The notes: generated by a model from the sequence alone, not told the origin. Shown: positions 1-7,389, numbered from the stretch's first letter. The stretch: DNA of 17,763 bases from Bacillota bacterium (GCA_023451395.1 JAEXZL010000018.1:1-17763), one strand, 5' to 3'. A program made the numbers and translations.

Positions 1-1059
1 CTTTACAACTATATCGAAGATGAGATTTTTATGTTCCTTTTCACCTACAACTCTAAAATCGTGCATGGATATTATATGGGGATATTTATCTAAAATATTC
101 TGGAGCTCAGCCTTAGCATGTAATATCTCCTCAGCATCTGTGGATATGGGGTCCATGTGGATAACCAAATAAATATTGAGCTCCTTTGATATGTGCCGCT
201 CAGCTTCATCGATTATTTCGTGGATTGTCATAATATTAATATCAGAGGGGATCTCTGCATGAATGGAAGCCATGCATCTACCGGGACCATAATTATGTAT
301 TATAAGATCATGGACACCTGTGATGTTAGGGTAAGAAACCACCATATCATGAATTTTTTTAACCAGCTCCTGATCAGGAGCTTCTCCTATTAATGGGCTG
401 ATTGTTTCCTTGATTAGCGAATAACCAGACCATAATATAGCTGTGGAAACAAAGATGCCAATGTACCCATCTAGGGGAAAGCTAGTGAATTTAGCCATCA
501 ATAGGGATAAGGCTACAGTTGCAGAGGTTAGCACATCCCAAAGGGCATCGTAAGAGGTTGCCTTTAAAGCGGAGGAATTTATTTTATTTCCTAAATAACT
601 ATTAAATCTGCTAAGCCATATTTTTACTAAAATAGATAGAAGTATAAGTACAAATGGTATAAGCTGAAAGACCACAGGCTCAGGATTTAATATCCTATCT
701 ACAGAGCTTTTAAAAAACTGAAAGCCAACTAATATAACCATTATAGATATAATTAACCCGGAAAGGTATTCTATTCTTCCATGACCAAAGGGGTGTTCAG
801 CATCTGCTGGTCTGCTAGATAGCTTGAAGCCTACTATAGTTATTATTGAGGAAGCAGCATCGGATAAATTGTTAAAAGCATCTGCTGTAACAGCGATGCT
901 ACCAACAAGAAAGCCCAATAAAAGCTTTGTAGCAAAGAGAATTAGGTTTAAGATAATTCCTATGAGACCAGCAATAAAGCCATAGGAATTTCTTACATTC
1001 TCCGAGGCTGTATTTTCGTAATCTTTAACAAAAGTTTTTACTAAGTATTGTGAAAGCAT
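1..1059 (-). CDS. Cation diffusion facilitator (CDF) transporter, probable Mn(II) exporter, 3' end outside window
   Basis: Membrane antiporter of the CDF family that exports divalent metal from the cytoplasm; the stop codon lies beyond the left edge, so 353 codons are visible. The N-terminal two thirds holds about six hydrophobic segments (roughly residues 27-53, 57-79, 99-116, 130-150, 165-188, 196-212), followed by the soluble cytoplasmic ferredoxin-like domain (about 215 onward, with VHDLIIHNYGPG and HAEIP). The transport-site residues in TM2 are N63 and D67 (FNNLSD), and in TM5 D171 and D175 (YDALWD). In Zn-type members such as YiiP these positions read D-D and H-D; the N-D/D-D set is associated with Mn exporters such as pneumococcal MntE. 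The GHGRIEYL loop is typical of the family. The start is ATG at 1059 with the ribosome binding site AGAGGGAG upstream. The family call is secure; the Mn specificity is inferred from the motif. Confidence 0.93.
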   Translation of the reverse strand, partial: MLSQYLVKTFVKDYENTASENVRNSYGFIAGLIGIILNLILFATKLLLGFLVGSIAVTADAFNNLSDAASSIITIVGFKLSSRPADAEHPFGHGRIEYLSGLIISIMVILVGFQFFKSSVDRILNPEPVVFQLIPFVLILLSILVKIWLSRFNSYLGNKINSSALKATSYDALWDVLTSATVALSLLMAKFTSFPLDGYIGIFVSTAILWSGYSLIKETISPLIGEAPDQELVKKIHDMVVSYPNITGVHDLIIHNYGPGRCMASIHAEIPSDINIMTIHEIIDEAERHISKELNIYLVIHMDPISTDAEEILHAKAELQNILDKYPHIISMHDFRVVGEKEHKNLIFDIVVK

Positions 1060-1107
1060 AATAGGTACACTCCCTCTAAATCAATTTCCTTAAAAAGCAT
1101 TAAACCT

Positions 1108-1116
1108 ATTATAGCA
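1108..1116 (-). promoter_or_regulatory. Extended -10 promoter for the CDF gene
   Basis: Reading the minus strand, TGCTATAAT (extended -10) lies about 50 bases before the CDF start codon. The -35 region (TAATAA at 17-bp spacing) is poor, as is common when an extended -10 is present. Confidence 0.5.
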
Positions 1117-1233
1117 CAAATTTTATCGTGTTATTATAAGAATTAAATGATAAAATAGAATATGTGAAGTATTGTGCAAAGTAAATAAATATAAAATTTA
1201 AGTATGGTGTGTATTTTATAAAGGAGGACTAAT

Positions 1234-2529
1234 ATGTATAAGGAATTGGCAATGGAATTGTTGGATTTTATTTATAAATCTCCTTCAGCCTTTCATGCGG
1301 TAGCTACAGTGAAGGAAATGCTAGATATGGAAGATTATATAGAGCTTAAGGAGGAGGAAAAATGGAAGCTGCAGCCTAATAAGGGTTATTATATGACAAG
1401 AAATGGCTCTGCCTTAATAGCTTTCAAAACTGGGAATAAAGCACCTCAGGAAAGTGGTTTTAGATTAATAGGAGCCCATACAGATTCTCCCACCTTCAGA
1501 ATTAAGCCTAATCCGGAAATGCTCTCAGAAGGTACTTATATTAAGCTGAATACTGAAGTTTATGGAGGACCTATTCTTTCTACTTGGTTTGATAGACCCT
1601 TAGGTATAGCTGGTAGAGTTGTAATAAAGGGAGATAATCCCCTAAGACCTGAGCAGAGGTTATTAAACATAAATAGGCCATTAGTTATAATACCAAACCT
1701 TGCTATTCATATGAACAGAGAGGTAAATAAGGGTGTTGAGATAAACAGACAAAAGGATGTTCTTCCACTAGTAACAATGGTGAATGATGATCTTGAGAAA
1801 AACAACTATCTTGTAAAGCTTATTGCTGAGGAGTTAAAGCTAGAAGTAAAGGATATAGTAGATTTTGATTTATTCTTGTATGAGTATGAAAAGGGAAGCT
1901 TAATAGGTGCAAAGGAAGAATTTATCTCTTCACCAAGACTGGATAATCTAGCTATGGTTCATGGAGGTATTAAGGCTCTTCTATCTTCAGAAGCTACTGA
2001 TAGAACTAAGGTTATGGTGTGCTTTGATAATGAAGAAGTTGGAAGCGCTACAAAGCAGGGAGCGGACTCTAACTTACTTTCCACCATATTAGAAAGAATT
2101 GTAATATGCAGTGGAGGAGACAGAGAAGATTTCTTTAGGGCCTTAGCAAATTCTTTTATAATATCAGCAGACTTAGCTCACGGAGTGCATCCAAATTATA
2201 GTGAAAAACATGATCCAACTAACAGACCTATTATTAATAGGGGACCAGTTATAAAAATTTCCTCAAATCAGAGATATACTTCTGATAGCGATTCCTCAGC
2301 AGCTTATGAACTTATATGCAAAGAAGCAGAGGTTCCAGTGCAGAAATTTGTTAACAGATCAGATATGGTAGGGGGCTCTACTATAGGACCTATATCTTCT
2401 ACTCATTTAGATATTCGTTCTGTGGATATGGGTAGTGCAATTCTTGCTATGCACTCCATAAGAGAGCTAGGAGGAGTAATGGATCACTATTATGTCCTTA
2501 AGTCCTTTGAGAAGTTTTTTAATATTTAA
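1234..2529 (+). CDS. apeB: M18 family zinc aminopeptidase
   Basis: Cytoplasmic di-zinc exopeptidase that removes N-terminal residues (family preference for acidic or neutral residues) from peptides. At 431 aa it matches bacterial M18 enzymes. Expected zinc ligands and catalytic residues are visible: H82 and D84 in GAHTDSPTFRIKP, D237 in SPRLDNL, the E267-E268 pair in CFDNEEVGS, D313 in SADLAHGVHP and H407 in AMHSIRE. The C-terminal MVGGSTIGPISS stretch is also typical. The start at 1234 is set by a strong AAAGGAGG ribosome binding site about 6 bases upstream. The gene appears monocistronic: it diverges from the CDF gene and ends at its own terminator. I saw no convincing -35/-10 pair in the AT-rich upstream region. 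Confidence 0.95.
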   Translation: MYKELAMELLDFIYKSPSAFHAVATVKEMLDMEDYIELKEEEKWKLQPNKGYYMTRNGSALIAFKTGNKAPQESGFRLIGAHTDSPTFRIKPNPEMLSEGTYIKLNTEVYGGPILSTWFDRPLGIAGRVVIKGDNPLRPEQRLLNINRPLVIIPNLAIHMNREVNKGVEINRQKDVLPLVTMVNDDLEKNNYLVKLIAEELKLEVKDIVDFDLFLYEYEKGSLIGAKEEFISSPRLDNLAMVHGGIKALLSSEATDRTKVMVCFDNEEVGSATKQGADSNLLSTILERIVICSGGDREDFFRALANSFIISADLAHGVHPNYSEKHDPTNRPIINRGPVIKISSNQRYTSDSDSSAAYELICKEAEVPVQKFVNRSDMVGGSTIGPISSTHLDIRSVDMGSAILAMHSIRELGGVMDHYYVLKSFEKFFNI

Positions 2530-2537
2530 AGTATAGA

Positions 2538-2565
2538 AGAGAGGGGGTAGAGCCCTCTCTTTTTA
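2538..2565 (+). terminator. Rho-independent terminator of apeB
   Basis: An 8-bp perfect stem AGAGAGGG (2538-2545) / CCCTCTCT (2553-2560), a 7-base loop and a following T run, beginning 8 bases after the aminopeptidase stop codon. Confidence 0.9.
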
Positions 2566-2602
2566 CGATTATTTTTGAAATTCAAGAAAAATTTAACATA
2601 TA

Positions 2603-2616
2603 TTTAAACGTTGACA
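2603..2616 (+). promoter_or_regulatory. cre-like CcpA site overlapping the -35 of the beta-glucoside operon
   Basis: TTTAAACGTTGACA fits the Firmicute cre consensus TGWAANCGNTNWCA at every fixed position except the second. It covers the whole -35 hexamer, so bound CcpA would block RNA polymerase. This fits carbon catabolite repression of a beta-glucoside PTS operon. Binding itself is inferred. Confidence 0.6.
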
Positions 2617-2639
2617 GAAATTCGAGGCTGTGGTAACAT
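2611..2639 (+). promoter_or_regulatory. SigA promoter of the licT-bglP-bglH operon
   Basis: TTGACA (2611-2616), a 17-bp spacer and TAACAT (2634-2639), preceded by TG at 2631-2632 (extended -10). A transcript starting near 2646 would begin just ahead of the first RAT element, as antitermination requires. Confidence 0.8.
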
Positions 2640-2658
2640 AAATTTGTAATTAAATGTT

Positions 2659-2687
2659 GGATTGTTACTGGTGATGCAGGCTATACC
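2659..2687 (+). promoter_or_regulatory. Ribonucleic antiterminator (RAT 1) bound by LicT
   Basis: A 29-base element beginning GGATTGTTACTG and ending CAGGCTATACC, matching the BglG/LicT-type RAT in sequence, length and the CTG...CAG apical stem. Its 3' end overlaps the left arm of the next terminator, so LicT-stabilised RAT and terminator exclude each other. It precedes licT itself, giving autogenous control. Confidence 0.92.
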
Positions 2688-2735
2688 ACTTTTTAGTTTG
2701 TTGATATTTCAATGCTAAAGGGGTGTAGTTTTTTT
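2681..2735 (+). terminator. Conditional terminator 1, overlapping RAT 1
   Basis: Left arm CTATACCACTTTTTAG (2681-2696) pairs with CTAAAGGGGTGTAG (2715-2728) with one mismatch, one G-T pair and a small bulge, then seven T. The left arm shares seven bases with RAT 1. Default termination before licT is expected without inducer. Confidence 0.9.
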
Positions 2736-2778
2736 ATTTCCCAAAAGTACTGATTTTATTAAGAATAGGAAGATATGG

Positions 2779-3612
2779 ATGAAAGTAGAAAAGGTAATTA
2801 ATAATAATCTTGTTAAGTCCTATGATGATAATAATCAAGAAGTCTTAGTTATGGGCTGTGGACTTGGCTTTAAAAAGAAACCTGGCGATGTTATTGATGA
2901 AAAGCTTATTGAAAAAATTTATACCAATACAGATAAAATAGCTTCAGGAAAGCTCCTAACTCTTTTGGAGAAAGTTCCCTTTAAACACATCCAGATATCA
3001 AATGAAATCATTAGCTTCGCTAAGGCCTCCTTAGGGAAAAGGCTGAATGATAATATCTATATTACTCTTACAGATCATATCAGCTTTGCTCTAGAGCGCT
3101 TTGAAAAGGGAGTTGTTTTTAAAAACGCACTTTTATGGGAGATCAAACGCTTCTATAACCATGAGTATCTCATTGGAAGAGAAGCTCTTGGGATTATTAA
3201 TCGCCACCTCAAGGTTCAATTACCTGAGGATGAGGCTGGTTTCATTGCCCTTCATTTGGTAAATGCATCTATGGATTCTCCGGGGCTTGCTCAGACCACA
3301 GATATGACTAAAATGATACAGAGTATATTAAATATAGTAAAATACCATTTTCATATTGAGCTAGATGAGTACTCACTCCACTATGAAAGGTTTATAACAC
3401 ATTTAAAATTCTTTGCTCAAAGAATCTTTAACGGAACTGAATTTCAGGAGGAGGATAAAAGCTTCATATTTTCATTAAAGGAGCAATTTAAAGAAGAGTA
3501 TATCTGTGCTTTAAAGATTAGAGACTATATTTTAAAGGAATATCATCGAGAGCTTACAGAAGAAGAGATGATTTACCTCACCATTCATATTAAACGTATT
3601 ACAAAGGAATAA
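2779..3612 (+). CDS. licT: LicT/BglG-family transcriptional antiterminator
   Basis: RNA-binding antiterminator controlled by PTS phosphorylation. The order is the CAT RNA-binding domain (residues 1-56, KVINNNLVKSYDDNNQEVLVMG-type start) and two PTS regulation domains (about 68-170 and 171-277). The four regulatory histidines fall where LicT has them: H100 (TDHISF) and H159 (ALHLVN) in PRD1, H208 (ITHLKFF) and H270 (LTIHIKR) in PRD2. In the family, the cognate IIB phosphorylates PRD1 when sugar is absent (inactive), and HPr phosphorylates PRD2 when preferred carbon is lacking (active). At 277 aa it is full length. ATG 2779 follows an AGGAAG ribosome binding site at 5-base spacing. It is the first gene of the operon, between two RAT/terminator units matching its predicted RNA target. 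Confidence 0.96.
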   Translation: MKVEKVINNNLVKSYDDNNQEVLVMGCGLGFKKKPGDVIDEKLIEKIYTNTDKIASGKLLTLLEKVPFKHIQISNEIISFAKASLGKRLNDNIYITLTDHISFALERFEKGVVFKNALLWEIKRFYNHEYLIGREALGIINRHLKVQLPEDEAGFIALHLVNASMDSPGLAQTTDMTKMIQSILNIVKYHFHIELDEYSLHYERFITHLKFFAQRIFNGTEFQEEDKSFIFSLKEQFKEEYICALKIRDYILKEYHRELTEEEMIYLTIHIKRITKE

Positions 3613-3618
3613 TGAAAA

Positions 3619-3649
3619 GGATTGTTACTTTTTTATAAAAGGCTATACC
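3619..3649 (+). promoter_or_regulatory. Ribonucleic antiterminator (RAT 2) between licT and the permease
   Basis: Begins GGATTGTTAC and ends GGCTATACC, identical to RAT 1 in both flanks. The centre is 12 bases (TTTTTTATAAAA) instead of 10, giving a longer, all A-U apical stem. It lies 7 bases after the licT stop and overlaps the left arm of terminator 2, so expression of the structural genes requires a second antitermination event. Confidence 0.88.
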
Positions 3650-3692
3650 TAAATAACGACGTCAAAGTACGCCGCTGTTTAGGTATTTTTTA
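3645..3692 (+). terminator. Conditional terminator 2, overlapping RAT 2
   Basis: Outer stem ATACCTAAA (3645-3653) / TTTAGGTAT (3678-3686), with an inner CGACGT/ACGCCG stem containing one mismatch, followed by a T run. It should stop transcription between licT and the permease unless LicT holds RAT 2 folded. Confidence 0.9.
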
Positions 3693-3755
3693 TTTATAAG
3701 GTCTAAAATTCTAGTAATAAATTAAAAATAAACATAAAATTTAGGAGGAATAAAA

Positions 3756-5630
3756 ATGGATTACAAAAAGCTTGCAGAAACAATTCTGCATAATGTTGGC
3801 GGAGCAGAAAATATATCTGCTGTTACCCATTGTGCCACAAGACTTCGCTTTAATTTAAAGGATGAAGGAAAGGCAAAGACACAAGAATTAAAAGACACTA
3901 AAGGTGTTATGGGAGTGGTTGCTAAGGGTGGCCAGTACCAAGTTATTATAGGAAGTGATGTTTCAAGTGTTTATAAGCCACTTGTTGAATTAGGAGATTT
4001 AGATAAAAGTAACGGAGGAGAGGAAAAGGATGATAGAAAGGTATTAGCTAAAGTTATAGATACTATTTCTGGCATATTTACCCCTATACTTCCAGCTATA
4101 ACTGCAGCGGGTATGATGAAGGCAGTTCTTGCCCTCCTAGTAGCCTTTAAGGTTGTATCACCTAAAATGCAGGGTTATCAGATAATAAGCTTCATGGCAG
4201 ATGCTGCCTTTTATTTCCTTCCAATACTATTAGCAAGCTCTGCAGCAAAGAAGTTTAAATGCAATCCTTATTTAGCAATGATGCTTGGTGGAATATTACT
4301 GCATCCATCCTTTGTATCCATGGTATCTACTGCTAAGGAAGCGGGAACAGGAATATCATTATTTGGACTTCCTATAACCTTAGCTAGCTACTCATCCTCA
4401 GTTATACCGATAATACTCATTGTGTGGTTTATGTCTTATGTAGAACCTATTGCAGATAAGATATCACCAAAGCCAGTAAAATTCTTTACTAAGCCCCTCA
4501 TTACTATTACAGTTACAGGTATTATTGGCTTAGTTGTAATCGGACCTCTTGGTTATATAATTAGTAATGCTATAGCTGCTGGAATAAATACCTTAGAGAG
4601 CTATGCTGGATGGCTTGTTCCAACATTAATTGGTGCCTTGACTCCATTGTTTGTAATGACTGGTACTCATTATGGCTTAATTCCTATTGGAATTAATAAT
4701 CGTATGACCATGGGCTATGATACTGTTATTTATCCAGGTATGCTTGCATCAAATGTAGCTCAAGGAGGAGCAGCTTTAGCCGTTGCCTTTAAGAGTAAAA
4801 ATTCTGAGATAAAACAGCTTGCTTCCTCAGCTGGTATAACTGCAGTTTGTGGAATTACTGAGCCAGCACTCTATGGTGTTAACTTAAGATTTAAAAGTGC
4901 TTTATATGCTTCTATGATAGGTGGAGGAATAAGTGGCTTCCTCATGGGAATATTAAGAGTAAAAAACTTTTCCGGTGGATCACCAGGATTCTTAACACTA
5001 CCTAGCTATATTGGAGAAGATAATCTCTCAAGCTTTATGTATGCTTGTATCGGTGCTGTTTTAGCGGTAGCTATTGCTTTCGTAGTAAGCTATATAACTT
5101 ATAAAGACCCAATAGAAAACAGTGAAGAAGATGCTTCTCACTGCAATGACAGTAAGGATGCTCTAAGAGTTATCAATGGAGCAGAAATTTTATCACCTTT
5201 AAAAGGTAAGGCTGTTTCTTTAAAAGAAGTAAATGATCCAACCTTTTCAGAAGAAATAATGGGTAAAGGAGTAGCTATTATTCCCGCAGAGGGAAAGGTT
5301 GTATCACCAGTAAAGGGAACAGTAGAGGCTATCTTTGATACCTTCCATGCCATTGCGATAGAATCAGAAGAGGGAGCAGAAATATTAATTCACATAGGTC
5401 TTGATACTGTAAAATTAGGCGGAAAATATTTTGCTTCATACATTAAAGCAGGAGATAAGGTTGAGGTAGGTACTCCCCTTGTAGATTTTGATATAGAAAA
5501 AATTAAAGAAGAGGGATACGAGGTTATAACACCAGTAATAATTACAAACACTTTGGAGTATGGCGATATTTTAGCAATAGAAGATGAAGAGGTTATGCCT
5601 GGAGATAAGCTTATTAAGGCTATAAAATAA
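3756..5630 (+). CDS. bglP: Beta-glucoside-specific PTS permease, fused IIBCA
   Basis: Membrane permease of the phosphotransferase system that imports and phosphorylates aryl-beta-glucosides or cellobiose-like sugars. Domain order: IIB (about 1-85, phospho-cysteine C26 in THCATRLRF), membrane IIC (about 100-455, with the GTHYGLIPIGINN and GITEPALYGVNLRFKS motifs), IIA of the glucose type (about 480-624, phospho-histidine H546 in LIHIGLDTVKLGG with the second histidine H531 in FDTFHAIAIES, 15 residues apart as in IIA-Glc). 624 aa is normal for BglF/BglP. A strong AGGAGG site (3743-3748) sets ATG 3756. Its IIB is the expected negative regulator of the adjacent LicT. The beta-glucoside class is clear from sequence and context; the exact sugar is not. 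Confidence 0.96.
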   Translation: MDYKKLAETILHNVGGAENISAVTHCATRLRFNLKDEGKAKTQELKDTKGVMGVVAKGGQYQVIIGSDVSSVYKPLVELGDLDKSNGGEEKDDRKVLAKVIDTISGIFTPILPAITAAGMMKAVLALLVAFKVVSPKMQGYQIISFMADAAFYFLPILLASSAAKKFKCNPYLAMMLGGILLHPSFVSMVSTAKEAGTGISLFGLPITLASYSSSVIPIILIVWFMSYVEPIADKISPKPVKFFTKPLITITVTGIIGLVVIGPLGYIISNAIAAGINTLESYAGWLVPTLIGALTPLFVMTGTHYGLIPIGINNRMTMGYDTVIYPGMLASNVAQGGAALAVAFKSKNSEIKQLASSAGITAVCGITEPALYGVNLRFKSALYASMIGGGISGFLMGILRVKNFSGGSPGFLTLPSYIGEDNLSSFMYACIGAVLAVAIAFVVSYITYKDPIENSEEDASHCNDSKDALRVINGAEILSPLKGKAVSLKEVNDPTFSEEIMGKGVAIIPAEGKVVSPVKGTVEAIFDTFHAIAIESEEGAEILIHIGLDTVKLGGKYFASYIKAGDKVEVGTPLVDFDIEKIKEEGYEVITPVIITNTLEYGDILAIEDEEVMPGDKLIKAIK

Positions 5631-5635
5631 TCAGG

Positions 5636-5685
5636 AAAGGAGAGTATGATGTATTTCATAGAAAGTACATCATACAATAATATAT
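5636..5685 (+). promoter_or_regulatory. Hairpin separating the Shine-Dalgarno from the bglH start codon
   Basis: The only good ribosome binding site, AAAGGAG (5636-5642), is 43 bases from ATG 5686. Between them lie perfect 10-bp arms GTATGATGTA (5644-5653) and TACATCATAC (5666-5675), extended inside by TTTC/GAAA with one bulged G and an ATA loop. If folded, the stem removes 32 bases and leaves the ribosome binding site and ATG about 11 bases apart. No Shine-Dalgarno occurs in the AATAATATAT next to the start. The structure is read directly; the role is inferred. Confidence 0.7.
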
Positions 5686-7116
5686 ATGAGAAGTTTACCA
5701 GATAATTTCCTTTGGGGAGGTGCCACCGCTGCTAATCAGTGTGAAGGTGGATACTTAGAAGATGGCAAAGGTCTTGGAACTGTGGATGTTATTCCATGGG
5801 GGGAAAATAGACGCAGTGTAATGGCGGGAAGGCTTAATTATAAAGAGCTTCCAAAGGACTCTTACTTCCCGTCACATGAAGCTATTGATATGTACCATAA
5901 CTATAAAGAAGACATTAAGCTTTTTGCAGAAATGGGATTTAAATGCTATAGATTCTCTTTTGCTTGGTCAAGAATATTTCCTACTGGAGAGGAAAAGGAA
6001 CCTAATGAAAAGGGCCTTAAATTCTATGAGAATCTTATAGATGAACTTCTAAAGTATAATATAGAACCAGTGGTTACCATATGTCACTTTGATGTTCCTC
6101 TCCATCTGGAGCAAAAGTATGGCTCATGGAAAAGCAGAAAGCTTATAGATGCCTATGTTAGGTACTGTGAGGTCATTTTCAAGAGATTTAAGGATAAGGT
6201 TAAATATTGGTTAACCTTTAACGAAATCAATATGCTAATGCATCTTCCCTTTATGGGAGCAGGAATTTCCTTTTCAGAAGGGGAGAATGAGTTACAGGTT
6301 AAATATCAGGCAGCTCATAATGAACTGGTGGCCTCAGCTATGGCAACAAAGCTTGCTCATGAGATAAATCCGGAATTTAAAATAGGCTGCATGCTTGCTG
6401 CCGGTCAGTTTTACCCTTACTCCCCAAATCCTGAGGACGTATGGGATGCAATGAAAAGAGATAGAGAAAATTATTTTTTCATAGATGTTCAGTCAAGGGG
6501 AGAATACCCTGCCTATGCAAAAAAGCTTTTAGAGAAAAATAACATAGCCTTAGAAGTTGGTAGTGAGGATTATAAAATACTTAAGGAAAACACAGTGGAT
6601 TTTATCGCCTTTAGCTATTATACTTCTCGTCTTACAAGTGCTGATCCCACTGTGGGAGAGACTACGGGAGGTAACGTGATAAAAGGCTTGAAAAATCCTT
6701 ATCTAAAGGCCAGTGAATGGGGATGGCAAATTGATCCCTTAGGTCTTCGTATTACTATGAATGCTCTTTATGACAGATATGAAAAGCCATTATTTATTGT
6801 AGAAAATGGCCTTGGCGCCGTAGATACTTTAAAGGAAGATGGAAGTATTGATGACGACTACCGCATTGCTTACCTAGATGCTCATATTAAAGAAATGATA
6901 GCAGCAGTTGAAGAAGATGGAGTTGAACTTATAGGATACACACCTTGGGGCTGCATAGACCTTGTAAGTGCCTCAACAGGGGAAATGAAAAAGAGATATG
7001 GATTTATATATGTAGATAAAGATAATGCAGGAGAAGGAACTCTTCAAAGAAAAAAGAAAAAATCTTTTTATTGGTATAAGAAGGTTATTGAAAGTAACGG
7101 AGAATGTCTTAAATAA
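5686..7116 (+). CDS. bglH: GH1 6-phospho-beta-glucosidase
   Basis: Cytoplasmic glycoside hydrolase that cleaves phosphorylated beta-glucosides delivered by the upstream permease into glucose-6-phosphate and aglycone or glucose. GH1 signatures: FLWGGATAANQCEGG at the N-terminus, acid/base E180 in TFNE, nucleophile E373 in IVENG. The 6-phosphate recognition pattern S-x5-K-x-Y is present as S430, K436 and Y438 (SASTGEMKKRYGF), separating it from plain beta-glucosidases. At 476 aa it is full length. No in-frame ATG, GTG or TTG lies between the stop at 5659-5661 and ATG 5686, and MRSLPDNFLWGG is the usual family start. The start codon lacks an adjacent ribosome binding site; see the hairpin at 5636-5685. 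It is the last gene of the operon. bglH/abgA naming is by similarity of role. Confidence 0.95.
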   Translation: MRSLPDNFLWGGATAANQCEGGYLEDGKGLGTVDVIPWGENRRSVMAGRLNYKELPKDSYFPSHEAIDMYHNYKEDIKLFAEMGFKCYRFSFAWSRIFPTGEEKEPNEKGLKFYENLIDELLKYNIEPVVTICHFDVPLHLEQKYGSWKSRKLIDAYVRYCEVIFKRFKDKVKYWLTFNEINMLMHLPFMGAGISFSEGENELQVKYQAAHNELVASAMATKLAHEINPEFKIGCMLAAGQFYPYSPNPEDVWDAMKRDRENYFFIDVQSRGEYPAYAKKLLEKNNIALEVGSEDYKILKENTVDFIAFSYYTSRLTSADPTVGETTGGNVIKGLKNPYLKASEWGWQIDPLGLRITMNALYDRYEKPLFIVENGLGAVDTLKEDGSIDDDYRIAYLDAHIKEMIAAVEEDGVELIGYTPWGCIDLVSASTGEMKKRYGFIYVDKDNAGEGTLQRKKKKSFYWYKKVIESNGECLK

Positions 7117-7120
7117 AATA

Positions 7121-7180
7121 TGAAAAAGGAGCTTCCGAGAAAAGTATAACAGGCTTTTTTCGGAAGCTCCTAAATATTAT
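7121..7180. terminator. Shared convergent terminator of bglH and the 67-aa gene
   Basis: Perfect 11-bp stem AGGAGCTTCCG (7127-7137) / CGGAAGCTCCT (7161-7171), extended inside by seven A-T/G-T/G-C pairs. The run after the stem is T-rich on the minus strand (CTTTTTCATATTTTA) and poor on the plus strand, so termination should be strongest for the minus-strand gene, though the long stem may serve both. Confidence 0.85.
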
Positions 7181-7185
7181 GGCAG

Positions 7186-7389
7186 TTAATCCTCATCCTC
7201 AAAGAGGCTTTTATCTGTATAGTCGAATTCTTGATAAGCTATATTGTTTGATACTATGGGATCTCTTACGGGATCGGGAAGTTCGGTATAATCCTTTCCT
7301 GAAGGTGAATAGGCTTTTATGGTTTTAGGATCTTGTTCTAATTGGTCTCTTTCATTAGGTAAGTAAGGTGTTTTATCATTCTGTTTCAT
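7186..7389 (-). CDS. Small acidic protein of unknown function (67 aa)
   Basis: I do not recognise a family with certainty. The product is hydrophilic, rich in Asp, Glu, Pro and Tyr, with no signal peptide, membrane segment or cysteine. It starts MKQNDKTPYLPNERDQ, has a central KDYTELPDPVRDPI and ends in an acidic FEDED tail, so it is probably largely unstructured. That it is a real gene is supported by an AAGGAG ribosome binding site 8 bases before ATG 7389, a plausible promoter (7437-7466) and a strong terminator just past its stop. It is convergent with the sugar operon and divergent from desulfoferrodoxin; neither neighbour suggests a role. Confidence 0.78.
   Translation of the reverse strand: MKQNDKTPYLPNERDQLEQDPKTIKAYSPSGKDYTELPDPVRDPIVSNNIAYQEFDYTDKSLFEDED

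Noticed and set aside
193..393. 66-aa plus-strand frame
   Set aside because: Lies wholly antisense inside the CDF transporter gene, which has clear family motifs.
5138..5677. Two minus-strand frames (71 and 95 aa) opposite the permease
   Set aside because: Antisense shadows of the conserved IIA domain; no promoter or ribosome binding site.
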